Origin: Delphinus delphis
Taxonomy: Eukaryota; Chordata; Mammalia; Artiodactyla; Delphinidae
Length of the DNA: 64,000 bases
Direction of reading: 5' to 3'
Assembly: GCF_949987515.2 (NCBI RefSeq)
Contig: NC_082696.1
Location: forward strand, 878,001 to 942,000
Below, in pieces: positions 1-10,684 of the stretch (the first letter of the stretch is position 1; each line of letters starts with the position of its first letter). A program made the position numbers and the translations under genes. The notes under the pieces were generated by a model, which saw only the letters and a program-made list of their open reading frames with translations, was not told the DNA's origin and made no database searches.

Positions 1-57
1 CCATGTCCCCTGCATCGGCAGGCGGACTCTCAACCACTGCGCCACCAGGGAAGCCCC
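1..57 (-). repeat. CHR-type SINE head, cut by window edge
   Basis: This is the 5' (tRNA-derived) end of a CHR SINE in reverse orientation, ending 'gccaccagggaagcccc'. The body lies to the left of the window. Confidence 0.9.
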
Positions 58-2300
58 GGCACAGAATCTTAAAGGGCAGAGGCGTTCACCTCCAGATGCA
101 GGTCCTTGTGCCCCCGGGATGGCTGTCCATCCCTGGAATCTGCTGACCTGAGTCACAACTGACTGTTACCAACAGAAAGCAAAGGATACAGTCCCTTACA
201 GGAAATGAGATGTACGTGCTGAGGGCAATGGGTTTCTTGAAAAGACCAGTCTGCACACAGGCTCTAGGGGTTACAGTTTGACGAACAGCATTTACAATGT
301 TTAATGTACTATTCTCAAAATGCAGTACATAAAATTTATCCTAAAGATACATATTTCTAACATCCAAGTGTCTCTCTTGAAATGTTACATGGGTTGTATA
401 TTTCATCAGTTTTTGCAGAGTTTCTTAGAGTCTTTAGTTAATATAATGCAGTAAGAATTGACTAAATTTACCAAATATTGCCATTCTTCGTTTAAAATGT
501 TTCAGTCATGAAGATAAATAGGAATCTCCCATGTGATGTTCCTTTAATGCTGTTAAGTGTTACATTTAAAACATACTTCTTTCCATGCTTTCGGACACTT
601 GCTGTCTCTGAAGTATTATGAGTTACAGAATTAGAAAAAGATTTCTTTGCTCATTTAACTTTTGAATGTATTGTACGTGACTTATTAAAGGTGGTCATTT
701 CAGGGCTATCATCATCATCACTGTCGTCATCACCGTCATCATTATCTGCGTGTGGAAAATGGCTTGTCAGCATTTCCACTATAAATTTTTTTTTTGCATG
801 TTCTAATCTTTATTTCTTTCTGGAGTTTATCACAGAGTCATAAAGACTTGATTGAAACTTGGCATATTAGAGCCTAGTGTGAGATTTTTTTCAATTTGGT
901 TCCCAAATTTGTTTCATCTGTTTAAGTTAAAAATGAAAAATATGATTTTGGAGCTTTAGATGCTCTTTTACTTATAAAAATAAAGCCCTGGCTTTAGAAT
1001 AATGGTAAAGACGATTCTTTTCAACTTAGGTAACCAGTTTTTCTCATATTCTCAGAGAAGTTATTTCATTTTGAAAAGTAACGTGATGCTGTTTTGTCTG
1101 ACATCTTCCTCTGTTTCCATTTCATAAAAGAAGATGTTTTAACCTTTTGCATAGAATACTTTTCTCTGTTATAAGGATTAAATAAGATAATGCATGTGAA
1201 TTTCTTAGCATATGCTAAAGTCATTAACTGGAAGCCATTTTTAAAATACAAATTTATGAAGGCTGGCGGACATTGCCTTAGAAAACTTTCAATCTTTGCG
1301 TGCAACTAATTTCACACAAATTTGTTTGTTCCCACGAGTTTAAGGAGAAATGCACAGAATTTTGCTTCCTGCAGTAGAAGGTCAGAAGCTGAATTAGAAA
1401 TGATTTCTGCTTTCAAAGAAATTGTCATCTAGAAGGTGGTAGATGTGGGCGTGAATAACATTTATACAAAGCTGACTCTTTAAGCATTGTAAAATGAGAG
1501 GAAAGGGCGCCGCAGAGCGATGAGGACTGGGACATTTATTCTGTCTGGAAGATGAGAGAAGGCTGCGTTTGGCTGGAATCCCACGTCCTTCCTATTGTTA
1601 GACAGAACTTGATTTTACGGGGACTTTGAAGGTACATAAAATAGAGAAGCAGGTTGACTGAACTCATTCAACTTCCCATGTATTGGAGGGTCTGGACTGG
1701 TCCCCGGGTCTCCCCAGGGCTCTGTCTGTTCCCAGACTGACTCGTATTTAAAATCCCGGAAGAGGGTTGACGTGTGTTACCGCGGTGAGTGCAGACCCTC
1801 AGAAGGGAGGTACAGGGGTGTGCGGTCCAGCCCTCTGTCAGCCTTCCTGTCCCAGCGGCCGTCTCCTGCCACTCCAAGCAGCCCGTCTGCACCGGGCTCT
1901 TCCCCAACCACCCTGCTGCTAAAACACACGCCACCATTTCAACGTCTGGCTTTAAATTCCTCGAGGGCCCAGCTGCTTCCGAGTTGGAATCAACTTTGCA
2001 GGCAGACTCTGGCCACTGCTCTTGTCTCATCCCTGCCTGGTCTCCTCAGGTGTGGGTGTGGACCCTCTGGTCTCGGGCCGGGCATCCAAGGGGGGCCCGA
2101 ATTGCTGGGCCCAGGCCGTTCTCTTGCCCCGTGGGCGCTGCTGTGACATGCACCAAGCCCTGGAGAGTTTTAGATGCCCCAGGGGCACTGACCAGGACAG
2201 AAGAAGGGCAAACCCCAGATGTTCCCCTGTCCCCTCTTGGGTGCAGGTGGTGATAAATACTGCTCACCGAGGGTTCCTATGCGCCACATGTTCCGGCGTG
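58..2300. other. unassigned, mostly unique DNA
   Basis: I see no gene here. The only structure is an interrupted ATC/GTC trinucleotide run at about 706-748. Composition shifts from AT-rich before 1500 to GC-rich after 1700. Frames of 60-154 codons at 1668-2321 overlap on both strands and look like products of the GC content. If the WDR27 assignment is right, this is intron. Confidence 0.5.
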
Positions 2301-2304
2301 GTGT

Positions 2305-2432
2305 CCTCACAGGAATCCTAGTTCACAGACGAGGCGGCTGAGACCCTGGCATTGGCAAGTCCCGAGACCTGTGGGCCGTGAGTGTGACCTCAGGCACTGG
2401 CTGGCCGCAGAGCTCATGCTCTTAACCCTGGC
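2305..2432 (+). repeat. MIR SINE fragment
   Basis: The order of blocks follows the MIR core and 3' half: 'cacagacgaggcggctgaga', then 'ggcaagtcccgagacctg', then 'gctcatgctcttaaccc'. It is heavily diverged, as expected for this ancient family. Confidence 0.6.
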
Positions 2433-2784
2433 GGAAGGCCACTGGGTGAGGGTCCCCACGCCGGCTTCTTCCCGTCCAGCCTCGGGGAGCTGTTGCTAGA
2501 ACACAGATGAGCTCACATGCTCCACGTCTACAGCACTCCCCCGGGAGGTCTTGGCGGATGGCCAGACTGCACCTCCCACCACCTGCTTCCGCGGCCTGGA
2601 CCAGCGGCAAACTCCTGCTTCTGTGTCAAGACTGGCCCCATCGCTGCCCCACGAGGCCGCCCTGGCCTGTCTGGTTGAAATCGGGGCCTTCCTTTGCCCA
2701 GCGGCTGTGCCTCCCTAAAGCTCTCCGTGCCGGGGGACGGTGTGTGATGCACCCTCCCCGTGAGATCCTGAGACTCCGACCTCC

Positions 2785-2838
2785 TTGAGGACCGAGCGGT
2801 ACCTGGCTGGCATACAGTTGGCGCTCAAAAATGCCTTG
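2785..2838 (+). repeat. L2 LINE 3' tail fragment
   Basis: The segment 'acctggctggcatacagttggcgctcaaaaa' resembles the L2 3' terminus (cctggcacatagtaggcgctcaataa). It is short and diverged. Confidence 0.4.
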
Positions 2839-3180
2839 CGTAGTCAGAGCCCGGGGGCTGCCGCGGGTAGTTTAAGAGGCCCATCTGCATGGTGCGGAGG
2901 CGCGTTTCTGTTTGCCCACGGGGCACTGGGAGGGTCTATCCTGCCTCAGGTTCACAACGGCCCTGACGTAAAGGCGGCCTGTGAGTCTGTTTCTGCTGGA
3001 ACCTCAGCAGGGGTCAGTCAAGTCCCTTTAACACCCTGTGAACGTTTTATGTTTTGGCATTTTGGCATTTTAAATACATTTTTTGCTCTTCTAAATTGCC
3101 TTTTTTCCCCAAACACTGTTCGTTCATGTTAAACTCCTTGGTCCATGGCGCAGTATTTAACCAGGCTGGGACGCCACCTC

Positions 3181-3690
3181 CTTCTTAGCGCCCAGCTGAG
3201 CCGTCGGGGGCCTCGCCTCAGGCAGGAGGGACCCCGTGGCCCGGGCCGTGGATGTGGTCTTGGTGAGCTGCTCTCTTAGATGAAGGCGGCTGGGTGTCCC
3301 ACGCGGGAAGCCGAGCTCCTGTGTCTCCCCCCACTCTGCCGGGGCCAGCTCGGCATGGATCTGGTGTCACTGCCACCGGAGGGGTCGCTACGACGCGCAC
3401 CTCCCGTCCCTGGGCGGCAGGCGCGGGTTCGCAGCGCTCAGCGCGCCTGTCCCGCACGCACGCGCCGGTGGCGCTCTTCCCGGTCCTAGCGGAGCACAGC
3501 TCTCCTTGCGCCCGGGTCGGGCCATAAGCTGCTTTCTCCAGTGGGGGCTCGGGCGCAGCTCGATTCCGAGCAGAGCCCGCCGGGCCGCCTCGGGAGAAGG
3601 GCAGGAACAGCCGGCGGACCCGCAGAGTCCAGGGCCGGGCGCCGGGCGCCTCTCCCCGCACGACTTACCCTGCAGCGCCCTTTCGAGGAG
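3181..3690. promoter_or_regulatory. CpG island
   Basis: By hand count there are about 43 CpG dinucleotides in 3361-3680 (320 bp), with roughly 70% G+C, against very few CpGs in the flanks. Such density usually marks a germline-unmethylated promoter. No recognised coding exon lies inside. A minus-strand TATA-like box and a strong splice donor sit at its high-coordinate edge and are listed separately. Confidence 0.75.
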
Positions 3691-3740
3691 ATGCACCTTA
3701 AGAAGCGACTTATTTCTTTTAAAGGCTCCCTGTTTTTATA
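3663..3740 (-). promoter_or_regulatory. candidate minus-strand promoter and first-exon donor
   Basis: Read on the minus strand, TATAAAAA lies at 3740-3733. About 70 bases on is CAGG|GTAAGT, with the intron GT at 3668-3667 or one base away. It is a near-consensus 5' splice site. The intron side falls inside the CpG island. Together these look like a TATA box, a short first exon of about 40 bases and a donor, but each element is short and no transcript is known to me. I do not recognise any product. Confidence 0.3.
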
Positions 3741-3918
3741 GCTCTGACAAAAATAATGAGTAATAGTGGATTTTACATGAAACTTTGAGGAGATTAAGTT
3801 TTGTCAAGATCTGGTTTTCCAAGTGCTTCTCTTTTCTCTCTGTAAAAAATTCAGTCGAAATAACCCAGGGTAGTTTACTTTGTCAGTGTTTATTTCAACA
3901 ACTCCCGCCTTAAAGCCA

Positions 3919-4087
3919 GTGTGTGGGTACATATGTGTATCTCCATGTAACGCATGTACACACGCGTGTGCACACACACGTGCAGGCTTTATGTGTGCAT
4001 ATGCGCATGCACCTTTGTGTATGTGTACATGTGTGTGTACATATGCATATGCCTGCACGTGTGTGTGCACGTGTGCACATGTATAGC
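3919..4087. repeat. degenerate alternating purine-pyrimidine (TG/CA/CG) tract
   Basis: There are 169 bases of almost uninterrupted TG, CA, TA and CG steps, for example 'cacacgcgtgtgcacacaca' and 'gcacgtgtgtgtgcacgtg'. It is a decayed dinucleotide microsatellite with many CG and AT steps and strong potential to form left-handed (Z) DNA or cruciforms. Confidence 0.8.
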
Positions 4088-4119
4088 AATCTACCTATGA
4101 ACGAATCCCTTTAGTTGTA

Positions 4120-4250
4120 TCATACCTATTGGCAGCCACTGGTATCTGGCACTGTTCCAAGTACAGGGGCACATGAGTGAATGACACAGCAAGGTCCTGA
4201 CACTTGAGAATTTTGTAGTCTTACAAAGAAGGAAGCAAGTGGGTTCAACG
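4120..4250 (+). repeat. possible ancient LINE fragment
   Basis: 'ctggcactgttccaagtaca' followed by 'agtgaatgacacagcaaggtc' resembles the ancient mammalian block 'ggcactgttctaggtgctgg...cagtgaacaaaacagaca'. The family is uncertain. Confidence 0.3.
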
Positions 4251-4259
4251 CAGGTCAGA

Positions 4260-6150
4260 CACCCTGAGCCTGAGCCCCTTGGGGGACCCTCCCTGACAGG
4301 TAACCTGAGCCGCAGGTGTGTGACGTGGGGAAGGGAGCCAGGTTGATGGGGGAGCAGCTCTTGGGAAGCGGGGTCACGGAGGAGTGGGGTTGGACTGGGG
4401 GCGCTGACCCGGGCAGGGGTCAGTCCCTTGGGCTCATGGGCCTTGGTCACATAGGGTTTTGTTCCGGGTGGGGGGCCATCAGGAGGGGTTGAGGAGGAGG
4501 CCGGCGCCCTCACAGCGCCCGAGTGCGTGCGCTCTGCGCGTCCCCTTGTCTACGCGGACATTGGAAATGGCTCAGTCGTGCCGCCAGGGGCCCGGCTCAG
4601 CCTCTGGGTGCGGCTCTGCGTGTTGGGGGCCGGGGCCGGGGTCGGGAACGGGCTGCAGGAGGGTGAAGGGGCTTTGCACTTAGCTCCTTCCTCATGCTCC
4701 CAAGAGCAGGCACCTGGTGACCCTGGCGGCAGCCCCAGCCAGGCTCCTGCTCAGGGACCCAGCGCCAGCCTCCGAGGTTCCCCTCTGTCGGGGGTGTTCC
4801 CAGGTCCCCCGTGCTGGGTGGGTCCTGCAGTTGCAGTCTGAGGGTCCCTCGTTCCCTCGGGAGAGCACAAAGCAGCTCCGGGAGACCATCCTCCAGATTC
4901 CACGTGCTCTGCCCAGCGTCTGCCGTGGCCCCTGTCCTCCTGGTCCCTGGCTCTGTGGCCATGTCTGGACCAGAGAGCCACGGGGCGATGCAGGGAGGGC
5001 ATGGGGGCAGTCCAGGCAGGAGGTGGGCCGTGACTAGACCCGTCTTCACACAGTGCTGTGAGGCCCCCTCACAGTGGGCACCTCTCTGAGCCAGTGCCCC
5101 TACAGGGGGGTGACCCTACAGGGGTCCTGGGAAGTTTCCTTCCAGATGCTCCCTCCTGGGCCATGAGTGACCGTCTGGGATGCCAGCGCGGGGAGAATTC
5201 CTCTCTCTGAAAACCGCGTGTCTTTTCGTTAGGAGTTTCAGTGCATTTGCTTTAGGAAATGGCTAAGGATGTCGTCTGTGCTGGGCAGGTGCTCACACAG
5301 GGACTGGACAGGGGCCAAGTCACCGCAGACCCCAGGGTCTCTCAGCGCCGAGTGCGGTTCCAGGACTCACCGTGGCGTGCTCTTGGATGAGAGGTGTTAG
5401 GTTGGGAAAAACAGTTCTGAGGGGTTTTGATGGGAAAATAGCTGGTTTTACTTCCTGAAAATAAACATCTGAATGGTATATGATGGGATGAAAGGACAGG
5501 AGTTTAAGGTTACGGAGGTTTACGCCATGTTTTAATAGCTTGTTTTCTTAAATTTCTGTTCAGTTACGCAGTGTACATCAAAGAGTTCCAACTAACCACA
5601 GCCCCGTAAGGCCTGTCATCCTGCAAGTCCAAATTCAGGGGAAGCACAAATCACAATTGGCCCAAATGTCCTATTTCCAGTAAAATAGAAAATAGGTCGT
5701 TTCTGATTTCTTCTGAGCTTACTGACAAGTGTAGCCACATTTATCATGCATCAGTGATGCTCTTTTGCAAGCATCCTGCTACACTGTAATGACCTCTTCT
5801 GAGAATTACCCCTGTAGCTGTCTCCTTGTGTTGGACAAGCAGAAGTTAACTCATTTTATCATCCAGTTCACAAAAGAGTGAGCGCCGTATTTTCATATTT
5901 TTGAATTGTTTTATATCATTAAATGGCTTATTTTTAGAATGAAAGTATGTAAATCTTTTTTATGATTTATTGATATCTAAGAATTGTAGCAGATGTTTTT
6001 TCCTTATATATTTAAAAAATCTGATTGGCTATTACTCTTTTTTTCTGTGTCTGATGAGATTTTGCATTTGCATTTTTTTATGATGTAAATAGGTAACACA
6101 AGACAGCTAATTTGAATTGAAAAGCTAAAAAATATGTAAAGGTTTAAATA
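4260..6150. other. unassigned DNA, GC-rich then AT-rich
   Basis: 4260-5220 is GC-rich, with a CpG cluster at about 4495-4660 (19 CpGs by hand count). Overlapping open frames occur on both strands there and none is recognisable. 5220-6150 is AT-rich and I see nothing in it. Confidence 0.5.
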
Positions 6151-6153
6151 GTG

Positions 6154-6614
6154 TTTTTTTAAAAACATCTTTATTGGAGTATAATTGCTTTACAAAGGTG
6201 TGTTAGTTTCTGCTTTATAACAAAGCGAATCAGTTATACATATACATATGTTCCCATATCTCTTCCCTCTTGCGTCTCCCTCCCACCCTCCCTATCCCAC
6301 CCCTCTAGGTGGTCACAAATCACTGAGCTGATCTCCCTGTGCTATGCGGCTGCTTCCCACTAGCTATCTGTTTTACATTTGGTAGTGTACATATGTCCGT
6401 GCCACTCTCTCACTTCGTCCCAGCTTACCCTTCCCCCTCCCCGTGTCCTCAAGTCTGTTCTCTACACCTGCATCTTTATTCCTGTCCTGCCCCTAGGTTC
6501 TTCAGAACCATTTTTTTTTTTTTTTAGATTCCATAGACATGTGTTAGCATATGGTATTTGTTTTTCTCTTTCTGACTTTCTTCACTCTATGACAGACTCT
6601 AGGTCCATCCACCT
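6154..6614 (-). repeat. L1 3' end, 5'-truncated
   Basis: In plus orientation it begins 'aaaaacatctttattggagt', the reverse complement of the artiodactyl L1 3' terminus. It continues through the 3' UTR to 'gacagactctaggtccatcc' and stops at the point where a second copy at 34.4 kb continues into ORF2. It is therefore a 0.46-kb truncated insertion. Confidence 0.9.
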
Positions 6615-6887
6615 AATGAGCATATACTTAAAGCTGTTCACAGGGTATTGTGGAAGCTTATGATAGAAAATAGAAAGTATGAAGTAAATTCGTGAAGATG
6701 ATAAACTTCTAAAAGGGAAAAGAGGAAAGCACGTTTCATGAAGTTACTTCCGTGGCTTAGGCGGCGTTTTGTCGACGAGCTCCTGCTCTGATGCCTGATC
6801 AGCTGGCGAACATACTCCCGCTGTGCACAGTTCCTTGTGGCTCACCTGAGTCTGCAGTACGGAACACCTGTGCGTTCTGTCGTCTAG

Positions 6888-6986
6888 GCGTTCATGTACA
6901 AAACCAGCTCCAGCACTTTCTGCTGCAGACTGGCAGGACGCATGGACACGGTCACGGCCGTGGCCTTCAGCCCAGCCACTGCCCAG
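6888..6986 (+). CDS. WDR27: WDR27 penultimate coding exon (WD40 repeat), candidate
   Basis: This is a 99-bp open segment between an acceptor (tcgtctag, AG at 6886-6887) and a donor (CAG|gtatgg). Both boundaries are phase 0 and it encodes 33 codons. The translation contains SSSTFCCRLAGRMDTVTAV followed by AFSPATAQ, a WD40 strand pattern (GH...D-VT-VAFSP). From memory, human WDR27 near its C terminus reads GSSTFSHRLAGHTDTVTGV at this place, and its exon also ends in Q before a short final exon. By my alignment about 19 of 33 residues are identical, and much of the difference is at silent or near-silent positions. WDR27 is a large, poorly characterised WD-repeat protein, presumably a propeller scaffold. 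One oddity is that the His of the repeat's GH motif is Arg here (codon cgc), which may reflect relaxed constraint. The preceding and final exons were not found in the window, so a relic exon is possible. Confidence 0.7.
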
Positions 6987-7427
6987 GTATGGTCTCCTCT
7001 GTTTCATACAAGTCTCACATCATAGCTTTTCTATCTGTCAGCCTGTATTTTGGTGCAATTTTGTAATATTAAAGATTACATGCCAGCATTCATTGAGTGC
7101 GGGGAGATGAACTTAGGAAGTAGACCTTTACTGGGGAGAAAGAGAAATCGAGGGTGTTTTCTTTTACAGTGAAAGTGTTTGTCATTCGGTGCCGCTGGAC
7201 ATTTGCTCTAACTGAAATATAAAAAAATAACGAGGTATCCATGGACAGGAACATTGAAGGAAGAAAGCAATACACGGCAAGTAAGGAAATGATTTTGAAA
7301 TTCTTGTGAAAAAGAATTAGATGGAGAAGGAGTTCCACAAAATTTAAAGAATCTTAATTAGGAGAAAGGATTAAGAGAAAGTAACATCAACTGCAAATCA
7401 ACCCAGAAAAGTGAATGATCTTCTATT

Positions 7428-7664
7428 AAAATGCAGAGGGAGGGGCTTCCCTGGTGGCGCAGTGGTTGGGGGTCCGCCTGCTGATGCAGGGGACACGGGT
7501 TCGTGCCCCGGTCCGGGAAGATGCCACATGCCGCGGAGCGGCTGGGCCCGTGAGCCGTGGCCGCTGAGCCTGCGCGTCCGGAGCCTGTGCTCCGCAACGG
7601 GAGAGGCCACAACAGTGAGAGGCCCGCGTACCGCAAAAAAAAAAAAAAAAAAATGCAGAGGGAG
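7428..7664 (+). repeat. short CHR SINE with perfect target-site duplication
   Basis: The SINE body is 7443-7649, from 'gggcttccctggtggcgcag' to 'gcgtaccgc' plus an A tail. The flanking direct repeat aaaatgcagagggag (15 bp) is perfect at 7428-7442 and 7650-7664. The clean duplication and low divergence from its sister copies indicate a fairly recent insertion. Confidence 0.95.
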
Positions 7665-10431
7665 ATTTTTTGGTAAAAGATGTAAGCAATGTTAGATATT
7701 AATGAAACTTGAGTATTTGGGAATATTGATTTCACTTTGTCCCTTTAAGTTTGAAGCTTTGATTCCGAGAGTGCCACTGTTGTGTGATTGCACACGCGAG
7801 TGTGTGTGTGTACTATGTGGGGCTGTACCATCGATGCTGTTTTCCGTACCTGCTTCCTTTCCCTGACACTGGATTGCTGCAGTACAGGGCGTGTTATGGT
7901 GCCTGGCAGCATAGTTTACCTTCCATTTGTATTGACTGTTGGAAAAATGAATAAACGAAGCTTGTGTCCTTGACTACAGAGCTTCCATCGCTGTCACCTG
8001 AAGTGTTCTTTGTACCCCATCCATCACTGACCTAGTTTAGCCTTTGCGTCCTCTGCTGATGGGTACTTAGGTTTAAATTTTTCTATCCTCTTATAAACAA
8101 TCCTGGGATGTGCACCTGGATAGGCTTCACTCAGCCCCAAATGAGGTTGTGCTGCATCTACTGTAGTGTACCAGCTTTTCTTAGTTCATAGTATGCATTG
8201 CAATTGCCTGTTTGAAATTTTTAGTGTGGTCTTTGACATTGTTGGATTCCTTTTTGAAGCCTTTCAGTAGCACAGCCGGTAATACTGAGGAGTGGTCATG
8301 AGTGACAGAGCCAGAAGAGAAGAGCTAGGCTAGGAGGCAAGTAAGGTGTGTGGCAGGGGGCTGGGTGTGGTGACTGACAGGTGGAATACTGAAAATTAAG
8401 TGTTGGCCTCAAAATACCCTTTAGCATAACTGATCAGAGGAACTTTTTTGAATACTTGAAAATTTTCAATTAGAAAACGTTGGGTAGGTCTCTATTGCCA
8501 TCGAGGTTATTTTCATGAATGAAAGAAGCAAATGTGACCTACGCACATGAGAAAGAATGGGAGGAAGGAGGACCAGCACTTCTTAGGGACGCGCTGGCTC
8601 CCGACGAGCTGCCACCCTAGAGCCAGCAGTTGGAGAAGCCGACGTTCACGTTCAGCATCTCAGGAAACCACGAGGCCACGCAGAACCTGCAGGAAGGTTT
8701 TCAAACGTTCATACTCTCTACCACACTTGTTTTTGTAGAACTGCTATTAAATTGGAGGAATGATGATAAAATAATGCAGTGCTAAATGTCTTTGTAATAG
8801 AAATTTCTAACAAAACCCCTCATTGTTCCAGAGTCCTGTGTTTTGTCTGAGCACAATGGTCAGAAGATCTCTGTGAAGGAGCAACACTTCTTCAGTAACA
8901 GACTCACGGTGTGTTTAACGGGCTTTGTCTCTTAGTACCGTATTTATCTGATTTAAGATACGTGCTATCCGTTCACTAACATTTTCCCGAGGTCAGGGTG
9001 AACCTTAGAATCTCATGCTTCCTTTTCAGCATGGAGTATTCTTCTGTTTTATTGAATCTCCGGTGCACCTCACACTGATGTTTAAAATTGTGTCCATAGA
9101 ACGAAATACTGGGCTCAAGCTTTGGTTTTAAAACATATACTAAATGGTCCATCAAACAACCATTTGAAATTTCTGCTTGTAGAAAAAGACCGCTCTGAGT
9201 TCTAATCCAGGCCTATTAACATTTAAAATGCATGTTTAGGCATAGAGGGTGGCTTGGTCCATTTTCTGACCAACAGAGAGGGGCCTGGAAGGTTCGCCTT
9301 CCACGGCTGGGATGTCTGCGTCTTGGGTGGTGATACTTACGTCCTAGTGGGGGCAGGAGGGTAGAAACATGCAAGGGCTGGCTTTGTGGTAGGCGCCTTA
9401 TAAACGTTCCCCTCTCCACAGGAGACAAAGCAAGTAATACCGTGGGTGCACTGCCACAGGGAAAGTTGCACGTGACAGATCAGTGGGGTAGGTGCGTGGC
9501 TCTAATTCCTCTGAATCTTGCAGATTTAATGCTACAGCTAAAATGGCTGCCCTCCCCCCTCCAACCCCTTCCTCATTTTCTTTATTATTATTTTTCATCT
9601 CATGAATTTCAGGTGACTTCCCTGGATTTGAATACATGCGTGTAGTTCTAAGCCGTAATCCTCCAAGCCCCTTCCTCCTGGTTGTGTGGTCAGTGCTGGC
9701 CGCTCCCTCATGGCTGGTGATGCCCAGCCCTGCCCAAGGTTGTTCTTGCTGGACTGTGGAGAGAGGGACCCGCCAGCCCCGCATGCCTGCTGGGGTGCTC
9801 GAAAGTCCAGCCCTCATGAGAATCAGCTGTGTCCATAAGCGTCGGCAAAGGGGGCATTAGCTCCTGCATCTCAGTCAGGAGGGTGACGTGGAGCTCCTGG
9901 GACTTATTCAGGAGCTGATTCAAAGTGGCTGCCATGGTGCTGACTTTATTCCAGGGACATAACATAACTTTGGAGAAAGCAGGAGACAGATCCCATGACT
10001 AGTTTTTTCTTTTTTTAATAAATTTTAATTGAGAGAGATATTATCCCCTTTCAAAAATGAAAGACTTGAGCCCCTCAGAATAAGTTACGAGATATGGTTC
10101 AAAAGTAGTATTTTTCATCATTGACATTGCTCAGTTGTCAGAGTAAGACTTGTCAGTCTTTTGGAAGGAGATTATACTTGTACTAATGGAATTATTATTA
10201 GCAATGCATGCGGCTAAGAGTCGGGCTCTGAAAATGAAAGGGGAATCCTACCAGCTCAGGAGGAGCAGGGCCTCCGCAGGGCGGCTGGGACCCGAGAGGC
10301 TGTTAGGATACCGCTACAGTCCTGCCGGGAAACGCAGCTGTGCCACGTGGGCCTGGTCCAGTGTGGCCCCGGAGGGCGGTTGTCAGATTTGGGCTTACTG
10401 GACATGCGGAGGGCTTTGGTGTATTTGTCTT
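7665..10431. other. unassigned DNA downstream of the WDR27 exon
   Basis: This contains an L2-like tail at about 7880-7962 ('ggtgcctggcagcatag' ... 'aatgaataaacg') and a short TG run at 7799-7812. No exon is recognised. A minus-strand frame of 85 codons at 9708-9965 starts with a true ATG (9935) after a few codons and is discussed in the findings. Confidence 0.5.
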
Positions 10432-10684
10432 AAGATATATCCATTTAGAGGGCTTCCCTGGTGGCGCAGTGGTTGAGAGTCCGCCTGCCGATGCAGGGGA
10501 CATGGGTTCGTGCCCCGGTCTGGGAAGATCCCACATGCCGCGGAGCGGCTGGGCCCGTGAGCCATGGCCGCTGAGCCTGCGCGTGCGGAGCCTGTGCTCC
10601 GCAACGGGAGAGGCCACAGCAGTGAGAGGCCCGTGTACCGCAAAAAAAAAAAAAAAAAAAAAAGGAAAGATATATCCGTTTAGA
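10432..10684 (+). repeat. short CHR SINE with target-site duplication
   Basis: The SINE body is 10450-10666 and ends in a long A tail. The duplication aagatatatccatttaga at 10432-10449 recurs at 10667-10684 with one mismatch. Confidence 0.95.

Noticed and set aside
7860..7900. 'acactggattgctgcagt' considered as the missing last exon of WDR27 (ATLDGKLQL)
   Set aside because: There is no AG acceptor, the frame does not continue, and the sequence runs into an L2 tail.
8831..8911. Exon-like open segment between 'gttccag' and 'acggtgtgt'
   Set aside because: Splice-like dinucleotides alone are weak, and the translation has no family I recognise and no phase link to the WDR27 exon.
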